DNA from: Mangrovimonas aestuarii
GTDB lineage: Bacteria > Bacteroidota > Bacteroidia > Flavobacteriales > Flavobacteriaceae
Direction of reading: 5' to 3'
NCBI RefSeq assembly: GCF_028767185.1
Contig: NZ_JARACK010000005.1
Coordinates: 62,001 to 126,000 of the forward strand
DNA length: 64,000 nucleotides
Part shown: piece by piece, positions 53,444-60,652 of the stretch
Layout of the letters: each line of letters starts with the position of its first letter
How positions within the stretch are numbered: the stretch's first letter is position 1
Made by a program: the position numbers and the translations under genes
Notes under the pieces: model-generated
The model's input: the letters and a program-made list of their open reading frames with translations, nothing else
Databases searched by the model: none
What the model was told of the DNA's origin: nothing

Positions 53444-53893
53444 CTAATTTTTAAAATTTCTAATCTTGTCTAGTAAGACACTTAATATTTCGGCTTCCTT
53501 TTCAGAAATCCCATTTATACTTTCTTCTAATTGATCAATATCTATTTCCTTTAACAACTCCTTTCCTTTAGATGTAATTTCAACGTACACAACCCTTCTA
53601 TCATCCTCACAGCGCTCCCTAACTATTAATCCTTTATCACAAAGCTTGTCCATTAAACGAGTGGCATTTGGCGAGCGCTCTATCATCCTTTCCTTTACAG
53701 TTTGAACTTTTAAACGATTCCCTGCCCCTCTTAAAATCCTTAAAATGTTATACTGTTGAGGTGAAATATTATAAGGCTTGAAAAACTCTGTTTCTATATT
53801 TTCAAGCCAAGAGACTGTATACTTTAAATTAATGAATGCTTCAACATACTTGTTCCTAAAACTTGTGTTTAACTCCTCGTCTATTCGCTTCAT
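53444..53893 (-). CDS. MarR family transcriptional regulator
   Basis: A 149-residue winged-helix repressor. PQQYNILRILRG, RMIERSPNATRLMDKLCDKGLI and the wing CEDDRRVVYVEIT are typical. A perfect inverted repeat lies on the promoter of its own operon, so autorepression is likely, with release by an aromatic, phenolic or oxidant signal. Two neighbouring cysteines are absent from the helix-turn-helix, so a simple thiol switch is not obvious. Confidence 0.93.
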   Translation of the reverse strand: MKRIDEELNTSFRNKYVEAFINLKYTVSWLENIETEFFKPYNISPQQYNILRILRGAGNRLKVQTVKERMIERSPNATRLMDKLCDKGLIVRERCEDDRRVVYVEITSKGKELLKEIDIDQLEESINGISEKEAEILSVLLDKIRNFKN

Positions 53894-53908
53894 GGCATAA
53901 ATTTTAGT

Positions 53909-54190
53909 TTATATAAGTCGATCCCTGTACTCCGGCTTCTTATTAAAAGCTGCTTTAGTAAAAGGGCAAAGTGGGATTGCTTTAATATTGTTTTCCCTCA
54001 TATAATCCACTAAAAATTCTAGAAGCTGATAACCCACTCCTTGGCCTCGAATTTCATCTCCTACTTCGGTATGCTCTATTATTATCTTTTCGGGTCCAGA
54101 AATAGAATAAACCATCTCTGCTAATAGTTCTTTATTTCGTTCTATAAACACAGCTCCCTTCTTCCCATATTGCTTATGCTTAATTTCCAT
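53909..54190 (-). CDS. GNAT family acetyltransferase (YjdJ-like)
   Basis: A 93-residue minimal acetyltransferase. It begins with IERNKELLAEMVYSI and carries the acetyl-CoA loop EIRGQGVGYQLLEFLVDYM, and ends with PLCPFTKAAFNKKPEY, matching the short YjdJ/COG2388 type. It sits 2 bases after the FMN reductase gene and 15 before marR, in the middle of the operon. Substrate unknown. Confidence 0.9.
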   Translation of the reverse strand: MEIKHKQYGKKGAVFIERNKELLAEMVYSISGPEKIIIEHTEVGDEIRGQGVGYQLLEFLVDYMRENNIKAIPLCPFTKAAFNKKPEYRDRLI

Positions 54191-54192
54191 AA

Positions 54193-54723
54193 CTATATAG
54201 CCTCTTTAAATGTTTCAATTGATATCTTTAATGCAGTGTTTAATTCTTTATCAATAATTTTACCTCCTTTAAAATTCTCATTAAAAGAGGGAAGACAAAA
54301 TTCTGCAACTATATTACCTCCCATATACGGGAATCGGTTTTTAGCTATTTGCAACACACTGGCCCCGCCTCGGCGTCCGGGAGAGGTTGCCATCAAGAGC
54401 ATAGGAATTTCATTCCATAATTTACCATCGATACGAGACATCCAGTCAAAAATGTTTTTAAACGCAGTAGTATATGCTCCATTGTGCTCTGCTAGCGACA
54501 GAATAATTCCATCTGCGCTTTGTATTTCTTTGAGAAAACGATAAGCATTATCTGGAATTCCTTTTTCATTTTGAAGATCAACACCAAAAAGGGGCAATTC
54601 ATAGTCGTTAAGATCCAGTAGTTTTACCTGTCCTATGTTTACAAATTGGCCTGCATAGTTTACCAACTGTTTATTGATTGAATTTTTGCTAATGCTTCCT
54701 GCAAAAGAGACTATACTTTTCAT
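54193..54723 (-). CDS. NADPH-dependent FMN reductase-like protein
   Basis: A 176-residue flavodoxin-fold oxidoreductase from ATG 54723 (MKSIVSFAGSIS); an upstream TTG would add two residues and is less likely. GSISKNSINKQLV is the FMN-phosphate loop, and SLAEHNGAYTTAFKNIFDWMSR and ATSPGRRGGASVLQ are family features. Such enzymes reduce flavins or quinones and protect from electrophiles. It is the first gene of the MarR-pirin operon. Confidence 0.9.
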   Translation of the reverse strand: MKSIVSFAGSISKNSINKQLVNYAGQFVNIGQVKLLDLNDYELPLFGVDLQNEKGIPDNAYRFLKEIQSADGIILSLAEHNGAYTTAFKNIFDWMSRIDGKLWNEIPMLLMATSPGRRGGASVLQIAKNRFPYMGGNIVAEFCLPSFNENFKGGKIIDKELNTALKISIETFKEAI

Positions 54724-54745
54724 AATCAAAACCTTATGTTATCTT

Positions 54746-54776
54746 CAAAAATAACACAAATAAATTTATTTTCCAA
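54746..54776 (-). promoter_or_regulatory. promoter of the FMN reductase-GNAT-marR-pirin operon
   Basis: On the minus strand TTG (54774-54776) and TATTTTTG (54746-54753, exact TAnnTTTG) are separated by 20 bases, an almost ideal -33/-7 pair. The leader would be about 20 bases. Confidence 0.6.
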
Positions 54777-54787
54777 GGAAAATAAAT
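54764..54787. promoter_or_regulatory. MarR operator candidate
   Basis: A perfect 11-bp inverted repeat (ATTTATTTTCC, AA, GGAAAATAAAT). It covers the predicted -33 element of the MarR operon, so bound repressor would block RNA polymerase. Confidence 0.65.
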
Positions 54788-54862
54788 CCATGAAAATTAA
54801 TTCGTATGAAATTTCCTTTTAACTTGGTGGGAAAATATTATTTTAGCACTTTATTAACATAA

Positions 54863-54877
54863 TAAACTAAACTAAAC
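54863..54877 (+). repeat. three tandem TAAAC units in a leader
   Basis: TAAAC repeated three times directly before TAA and the ATG of the lipoprotein protease gene. An A-rich leader of this kind suits initiation without Shine-Dalgarno; no further function is evident. Confidence 0.6.
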
Positions 54878-54880
54878 TAA

Positions 54881-56401
54881 ATGAAAAAACATCTACGCTT
54901 TATTAGTCTTGCACTAATAGTGCCCATTATGTTGACCAGTTGTGCAACTATCCTTAATGGTAAACAACAAAAGGTTAGAATTCACACTCACTCCAGTGAC
55001 TCAAAAGTTTTTGTTAATGGTGAAGAAGCCGGAACAGGAAAAACGGTTACAACTAAATTGCCAAGGGATGGTAGAGTTCAACAAGTGAAAATTGAACGTG
55101 AGGGGTATAAAGACATTTATGAGATATATCACCAAACAAATATATCTCCACTTCACTATCTTAGTTGGGGCTTTGTAATCATGTACTACATTCCTGCGTT
55201 GGATGCAGCATCATCGAAAACACGTGATTACAAAAGGGATTTGTATGTAAAGAAAAAAGACCAAAGTATCACCAATCGTGGAGAAAACGAAAAATACGTT
55301 TATGTAAAACACACTGCTTTTGACGTTGATGAAGAAGACTTCAAATTCAACTTAGTTAAAAAGAAGCATTTCAAAAAGAAGAAAACCAAGAAGTATAAGG
55401 AAATAGAGACTAATGATGAAAAAATAGAATTTGATAATTCAATTTTTACCAGCACTTTAAACGACATATTGGTAAAATATCATTATACAGACACGACTGG
55501 TACGATTTTAAAGAAACGTGGTAACTCTAAGTATATCAACGCTACTATTGAGAAGATTGAATTCAAAAAAATCTATGACAGATTGGGTAAGTTCACTCCA
55601 AGATATCTAATGTCCGATGTAACCATTAAATGGGAGTTGACTGATATTTACGAACAAGTACAATATGAAAAATCCGTAAAAGGAACTTCTGGTGATTTTA
55701 AATTTACGGAAGATGTTGCTTTAAGCTGTCTTAACGATGCAATTACCGCTTCGTTTTTAGATTTTATTGATGATAAAAAAGTTAGAGATCTATTGGACAA
55801 AGGTAATGATGAGGAAATTAAATTTGAATACATAGCTCTTACAAAAGGAAAAGCTCCTAAAACAATAGAGGAAGCTATGGGATCGAGCGTAACCATTAAA
55901 ACAGATTTAGGACACGGAAGTGGGCTTGCTGTAAGTACTGATGGATATATAGTTACAAACCTTCACGTTGTTGCCAATGCTGAGAAGGTTGAAGTTATTA
56001 CTAATCAAGGAGAGACTTTAAAAGCTACTGTTGTTAGACAAAATGGAGATAAAGACTTAGCCCTTTTAAAGATTGAACACAACTTTAATAACACGTTTAC
56101 CTTAACTTCTGAAAAAAATTATTCAATTGGTCAGGAGATTTACGCTATCGGAACTCCTAAATCTATAGAGTTAGGTCAATCGTTAAGTAGAGGTATTATC
56201 TCTGGAATTAGAACAAACGAAGGAGAAAACTATATCCAAACAGATGCTAGTGTTAATGGTGGAAACAGTGGTGGACCATTAATTGGAAAATCTGGTGAAC
56301 TTATTGGTGTTGTTAATGCTAAACTTCAAGGATTTGGAGTTGAAGGTATTGGATTTGTAATTCCTGCTTGGGAAATAGAAAAAGCACTATTCCTAAAATA
56401 A
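54881..56401 (+). CDS. lipoprotein with PEGA-like domain and trypsin-like protease domain
   Basis: A 506-residue envelope protein. A signal sequence ends at LTSC21 (lipobox), then a PEGA-like domain (about 30-85; KVFVNGEEAGTGKTVTTKLP). A hydrophobic segment near 90-108 follows, then a lysine-rich stretch (about 145-180) and an uncharacterised domain. At about 335-506 lies a trypsin/DegP-like protease domain without PDZ: H362 in TNLHVV, D392 in DKDLALL, S463 in GGNSGGPL. The triad is complete, so the enzyme is probably active. It may anchor in the outer membrane for quality control. The fusion is unusual in my experience. Confidence 0.8.
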   Translation: MKKHLRFISLALIVPIMLTSCATILNGKQQKVRIHTHSSDSKVFVNGEEAGTGKTVTTKLPRDGRVQQVKIEREGYKDIYEIYHQTNISPLHYLSWGFVIMYYIPALDAASSKTRDYKRDLYVKKKDQSITNRGENEKYVYVKHTAFDVDEEDFKFNLVKKKHFKKKKTKKYKEIETNDEKIEFDNSIFTSTLNDILVKYHYTDTTGTILKKRGNSKYINATIEKIEFKKIYDRLGKFTPRYLMSDVTIKWELTDIYEQVQYEKSVKGTSGDFKFTEDVALSCLNDAITASFLDFIDDKKVRDLLDKGNDEEIKFEYIALTKGKAPKTIEEAMGSSVTIKTDLGHGSGLAVSTDGYIVTNLHVVANAEKVEVITNQGETLKATVVRQNGDKDLALLKIEHNFNNTFTLTSEKNYSIGQEIYAIGTPKSIELGQSLSRGIISGIRTNEGENYIQTDASVNGGNSGGPLIGKSGELIGVVNAKLQGFGVEGIGFVIPAWEIEKALFLK

Positions 56402-56421
56402 GAATATAAGTTTCAATAATA

Positions 56422-56452
56422 AAAAAAGGACGGATAATTCCGTCCTTTTTTT
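56422..56452. terminator. bidirectional terminator
   Basis: GGACGGA, loop TAAT, TCCGTCC with A and T runs, 20 bases past the protease stop. It also ends directly beside the possible C-terminal gene remnant on the minus strand. Confidence 0.85.
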
Positions 56453-56525
56453 ATTTAACTACTCTCGTTTTTTTATAAGTTTTACCTCCTACCCACTTAA
56501 GCTCTATAAAAGAACCCTTGTCTAA
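56451..56525 (-). pseudogene. possible C-terminal remnant of a lost gene
   Basis: A short minus-strand frame ends with a stop next to a bidirectional terminator and reads protein-like (GSFIELKWVGG, then KTYKKTRVVK). A stop lies just upstream, so only about 24 codons are open. It may be the tail of a deleted gene, but a chance frame cannot be excluded at this length. Confidence 0.25.
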
Positions 56526-56570
56526 TTTTTATAAACTTTCGTACATTAGCGGCTATCAAAAAAAACAGCT

Positions 56571-58199
56571 ATGGATATCAACTTCAACAAAAACGAAGAC
56601 TACAACAAACTCCTACTTTCAGATTTAAAAAAACGCCTAGCCGAGGTTAAACTTGGGGGTGGAAAAAAGCGAATTGAAAAATTGCACAGTAAGGGTAAAA
56701 TGACAGCACGTGAACGGATTGCCTACTTACTTGATGATGACAGTAAGAGTATAGAAATTGGAGCATTTGCAGGCGAAGAGATGTATCAAGAACATGGTGG
56801 GTGCCCTTCTGGAGGTGTAGTAGTTAAGATTGGACATATTCAAGGAAAACAATGTATTGTTGTTGCCAACGATGCCACCGTAAAGGCTGGCGCTTGGTTC
56901 CCGATTACAGGTAAAAAGAATCTACGGGCACAAGAAATTGCAATGGAAAACCGCTTACCTATTATTTACTTAGTAGATAGTGCTGGGGTTTATTTACCTA
57001 TGCAGGACGAAATATTTCCAGATAAGGAGCACTTTGGTCGTATCTTCAGAAATAATGCTGTGATGAGTAGTAAGGGTATTACACAAATTGCAGCTGTTAT
57101 GGGGAGCTGTGTAGCAGGTGGGGCATATTTACCTATTATGAGTGATGAGGCATTAATTGTTGACAAAACTGGAAGTATTTTCCTTGCTGGTAGTTATTTG
57201 GTAAAAGCTGCTATTGGCGAAACAATAGATAACGAAACTTTGGGTGGGGCCACAACACATTGTGAAATTTCTGGGGTGACAGATTACAAATCCAAGGACG
57301 ATAAAGATGCTCTGGATACCATTAAAAATATAGTAGGTAAAATAGGTGATTTTGAAAAAGCTGGTTACAATAGAATAGATTCTGCCAAACCAATAGATAA
57401 CCCTGAAGACATTTACGGCATTTTACCTAAGAGTCGAGCTGATCAATACGATATGTACGAAATCATAAAACGTTTGGTAGACAACAGTGAATTTGATGAA
57501 TACAAAGCTGGATATGGTCAAACCCTAATAACCTGTTACGCTCGAATTGATGGATGGGCTGTGGGCATTATAGCCAACCAACGTAAAATAGTAAAAAATA
57601 AAAAGGGAGAAATGCAATTTGGAGGCGTTATCTATAGTGATTCTGCCGATAAGGCCACACGCTTTATTGCCAATTGCAACCAGAAGAAAATACCTTTGAT
57701 TTTTCTTCAAGATGTAACGGGATTTATGGTGGGTAGTAAAAGTGAACATGGTGGAATTATTAAGGATGGAGCCAAAATGGTTAATGCTGTAAGCAATTCT
57801 GTAGTTCCTAAATTTACTATTGTAGTGGGTAACAGTTATGGCGCTGGAAACTACGCTATGTGTGGAAAAGCCTACGACCCGAGACTTATTGCTGCATGGC
57901 CAAGTGCAGAGCTTGCAGTAATGAGCGGTAATAGTGCTGCCAAAGTGTTATTGCAAATTGAAACTGCAGCCCTTAAAGCTAAAGGGGAAACCATTACTGA
58001 AGAAAAAGAAACCGAATTATTCAATAAAATTAAATCACGCTACGACCACCAAGTATCTCCATATTACGCTGCGGCAAGATTATGGACAGATGGTATTATT
58101 GACCCATTATCAACAAGAAAATGGATTTCAATGGGGATAGAAGCTGCCAACCATGCCCCAATTGAAAAACCATTTAATCTAGGTGTATTACAGGTATAA
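56571..58199 (+). CDS. acyl-CoA carboxylase carboxyltransferase (beta) subunit
   Basis: A 542-residue carboxyltransferase of the propionyl-/methylcrotonyl-CoA carboxylase type. It has MTARERIAYLLDD, YLVDSAGVYLP, QIAAVMGSCVAGGAYLPIM, FLQDVTGFMVGSKSEHGGI and NSYGAGNYAMCG, the crotonase-fold oxyanion loops. The exact acyl-CoA cannot be fixed. Methylcrotonyl-CoA (leucine breakdown) is suggested by the pattern SAGVYLPMQ. No biotin-carboxylase gene is adjacent, which means the partner subunit lies elsewhere. Confidence 0.9.
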   Translation: MDINFNKNEDYNKLLLSDLKKRLAEVKLGGGKKRIEKLHSKGKMTARERIAYLLDDDSKSIEIGAFAGEEMYQEHGGCPSGGVVVKIGHIQGKQCIVVANDATVKAGAWFPITGKKNLRAQEIAMENRLPIIYLVDSAGVYLPMQDEIFPDKEHFGRIFRNNAVMSSKGITQIAAVMGSCVAGGAYLPIMSDEALIVDKTGSIFLAGSYLVKAAIGETIDNETLGGATTHCEISGVTDYKSKDDKDALDTIKNIVGKIGDFEKAGYNRIDSAKPIDNPEDIYGILPKSRADQYDMYEIIKRLVDNSEFDEYKAGYGQTLITCYARIDGWAVGIIANQRKIVKNKKGEMQFGGVIYSDSADKATRFIANCNQKKIPLIFLQDVTGFMVGSKSEHGGIIKDGAKMVNAVSNSVVPKFTIVVGNSYGAGNYAMCGKAYDPRLIAAWPSAELAVMSGNSAAKVLLQIETAALKAKGETITEEKETELFNKIKSRYDHQVSPYYAAARLWTDGIIDPLSTRKWISMGIEAANHAPIEKPFNLGVLQV

Positions 58200-58253
58200 T
58201 TTGTCATGCTAAGCATTTTTTTGTACCTTAAAGTATTAAAAATCAATACTATT

Positions 58254-58676
58254 ATGGGAACAATCAAAACGCTTAACAAATGGGCCAACGCCCATACCTA
58301 TGTACCATTAGACCTTTTGCGTATTGCTTTGGGAATATTTTTGTTCATCAAAGGTATTAGTTTTATGGCTAATAGCCAGATATTGATTGACCTTATAAAA
58401 CCGCTCCAAAACTGGACAGGTAGTATGATGGCCATTCATTATGTAGCTCCTGCTCACTTTATTGGTGGATTACTTATTACTTTTGGATTGCTTACCAGAT
58501 GGGCTGTAATTGCACAACTACCAATTTTACTTGGAGCCATTATAGTTAATTTGGTTGGAGAAATGAACACAGGTAACTTTCTTATGGCACTATCAGTTTT
58601 TGCCATATGTATTTTCTTTTTGGTCTATGGTTCTGGTAAACACTCCGCAGATTATTATTTGAAGATGCAACAATAA
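58254..58676 (+). CDS. DoxX family membrane protein
   Basis: A 140-residue inner-membrane protein from ATG 58254 (MGTIKTLNKWAN); a longer in-frame start at 58206 would place 16 hydrophobic residues before the conserved N-terminus. Four helices are predicted, with LDLLRIALGIFLFIKG, HFIGGLLITFGLLTRW and a final helix. The DoxX fold appears in quinone-linked or oxidant-responsive proteins. No function can be assigned here. A terminator follows. Confidence 0.83.
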   Translation: MGTIKTLNKWANAHTYVPLDLLRIALGIFLFIKGISFMANSQILIDLIKPLQNWTGSMMAIHYVAPAHFIGGLLITFGLLTRWAVIAQLPILLGAIIVNLVGEMNTGNFLMALSVFAICIFFLVYGSGKHSADYYLKMQQ

Positions 58677-58680
58677 ATTA

Positions 58681-58706
58681 AAAAGAGCGGCTTGGCCGCT
58701 CTTTTT
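58681..58706. terminator. bidirectional terminator
   Basis: AAAAGAGCGGC, loop TTG, GCCGCTCTTTTT, between doxX-like and the convergent alcohol dehydrogenase gene. Confidence 0.88.
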
Positions 58707-58732
58707 AATTTAAAGATTAATGGAAAATGCTT

Positions 58733-59785
58733 TTACAACTTCAAAGAAGCCATGTCTATTACAAAACGATACTTGACATCTGATTTTACAACACGATCAT
58801 AAGCCTCATTAATATCCTGCATGTTAATCAATTCTGTATCGGGTAAAATATTATGTTTACCACAGAAGTCAAGCATTTCTTGGGTTTCTTTTATACCTCC
58901 TATTAAAGATCCGGCAATTCGTTTTCTTCCCAAGATTAATCCACCTCCATGAAAAGGATTAAGCGGTTCTACAGCTCCTACTAATACCATTGAAGCATCT
59001 CGCTTTAATAGAGCTATATATGGATCCATATCATGTGCTACAGGTATTGTGTTAAGAATAAAATCAAACGTGCCTTTATGCTCTTGTAACTCTTCCTCAT
59101 TTTTAGAAATAAGTACTTCGTGTGCTCCTAAATCCTTTGCGTCTTTAGCTTTTTTGGGAGAAGTAGTTATCATAACAACGTGAGCTCCTAATGCATTGGC
59201 AAACTTAACCCCCATGTGCCCAAGACCTCCAAGACCAACAACACCTACCTTATCCCCTTTTTTAACATTCCAATGTTGCAATGGTGACCAAGTGGTAATC
59301 CCTGCACATAATAGTGGGGCTACCATTTTTTCATCAAGGTTTTCCGGAATATTTAAAACAAAAGCTTCATCAACCACAATTAAAGTTGAATATCCTCCAT
59401 AGGTTCGTGTCCCTAAGTGTTTATCTTCACTATTATAAGTAAAGGTTGCTCCATTTTCACAAAACTGTTCAAGGTGATCTTCGCAAGAATCACAATTACG
59501 GCAAGAATCAACCATACATCCTACACCAACTAAATCGCCTGCCTTAAATTTACTTACATCATTACCAGTTGCTACCACTCGGCCAATAATTTCATGTCCA
59601 GGAACTACTGGATATACAGATCCTTTCCAGTCGTTCCTTGCTGTATGTATATCGCTATGGCATACACCACAATAAGTAATTTCAATCTTTACGTCATTTG
59701 GGCCAACTTCTCTACGAATAATATCTAAGGGCTTTAAGTCTGTATCAGCACTTATAGCACCATAGGCTTTTACTTGCTCACTCAT
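58733..59785 (-). CDS. zinc-dependent NAD(P) alcohol dehydrogenase (YahK/CAD-like)
   Basis: A 350-residue medium-chain dehydrogenase. Catalytic zinc ligands are in CGVCHSDIHTARNDW, PGHEIIGRV and the later CAGITTWSP; the structural zinc is in CMVDSCRNCDSCEDHLEQFC. The coenzyme motif is VGLGGLGHMGVK. This matches the cinnamyl-alcohol/YahK branch of broad-specificity, NADPH-linked aldehyde reductases. The physiological aldehyde is unknown. It is monocistronic. Confidence 0.93.
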   Translation of the reverse strand: MSEQVKAYGAISADTDLKPLDIIRREVGPNDVKIEITYCGVCHSDIHTARNDWKGSVYPVVPGHEIIGRVVATGNDVSKFKAGDLVGVGCMVDSCRNCDSCEDHLEQFCENGATFTYNSEDKHLGTRTYGGYSTLIVVDEAFVLNIPENLDEKMVAPLLCAGITTWSPLQHWNVKKGDKVGVVGLGGLGHMGVKFANALGAHVVMITTSPKKAKDAKDLGAHEVLISKNEEELQEHKGTFDFILNTIPVAHDMDPYIALLKRDASMVLVGAVEPLNPFHGGGLILGRKRIAGSLIGGIKETQEMLDFCGKHNILPDTELINMQDINEAYDRVVKSDVKYRFVIDMASLKL

Positions 59786-59869
59786 TTGCTTTTATTTAAT
59801 GGTATTCTATGTTAAAAATAGCCTAATAAAGTTACAAGAAAAGTATGTTACTTTTGTTAAGTTTTCAAC

Positions 59870-59907
59870 AAAAAAAAAGAGCTAGTGTAATCCAGCTCTT
59901 TTTTTAT
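59870..59907 (-). terminator. terminator after the EF-hand gene
   Basis: AGAGCT and AGCTCT with a 10-base loop; long A run before and T run after, so it could work in both directions. Confidence 0.8.
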
Positions 59908-59927
59908 AGTTAGTTTATAATGCATGT

Positions 59928-60233
59928 TTAATAGCCAGCTTCCTTATCCTCTTTTTCTTTCATTTTTTCTTTCTTGTAAGCAACAAACTCGTTTACAGTA
60001 ATACGTCCATCATTATCACCATCTGCTTCATCAAAATGTTGACTCCAATAGTCTGCATGATCTCCAGCTGCCAATTCAGCCTTGTCTAAAGCTCCATCGG
60101 CATTAACATCCAATGATTTGAACTTGTCTTCCAAAGAAGCTACGTCTGCTTTCATCTTATCTTGTGCAAAAGCTCCTGCACAAAAAAGAAAAGCTGCTAC
60201 TAACATTGTTGTTTTAAAAACATTTGAATTCAT
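59928..60233 (-). CDS. secreted EF-hand calcium-binding protein
   Basis: A 101-residue exported protein. The signal peptide is residues 1-23 (ending AFAQ). Two EF-hand loops follow: DVNADGALDKAEL (about 41-53) and DEADGDNDGRITVNEF (about 68-83), with the canonical D-x-D/N-x-D-G spacing. The C-terminus is a charged helix. It may buffer or sense calcium outside the cytoplasm. It is monocistronic. Confidence 0.85.
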   Translation of the reverse strand: MNSNVFKTTMLVAAFLFCAGAFAQDKMKADVASLEDKFKSLDVNADGALDKAELAAGDHADYWSQHFDEADGDNDGRITVNEFVAYKKEKMKEKEDKEAGY

Positions 60234-60652
60234 AATCTAAAAAGTTTTTAAGGTTAATTTAAATTTTCACCATTTTTAATGGTTATTAAATATACGAGCA
60301 GCCATGAGGCTTAGACTTTGACTTAACAAGGGATTAACAACTCATTAATAGTCATTTACCCCTAACCGTTGTAGTAGTAATTAATTAATATAACGTAGTT
60401 AACTACAGTAAATTCAAACATGGTTGGTCATTGAAAGTTATATAATTGTATATGCACGTTATAACCCTTTATATCCTAAACAAGATTTCTCACACACAAA
60501 CATCAACTTTTTTTAAGCCTTGAAAACATTGAATATTAATCATTGTAATATCTATCTTTCATTTATATTAACTCAAAAAGACTTAAGCCAATTGTATCTC
60601 AAAATTTCTTTATTTTGCACCCTTGTAATAAATCAAACAACCACTTATCCCC
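60234..60652. other. 419-base gap between EF-hand gene and topB
   Basis: No ORF or RNA gene recognised. It holds the divergent promoters of the EF-hand gene and topB. A 12-bp palindrome GTAGTTAACTAC is at 60395-60406, and a -7-like TATTTTG at 60611-60617 is one base short of TAnnTTTG. Confidence 0.6.
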
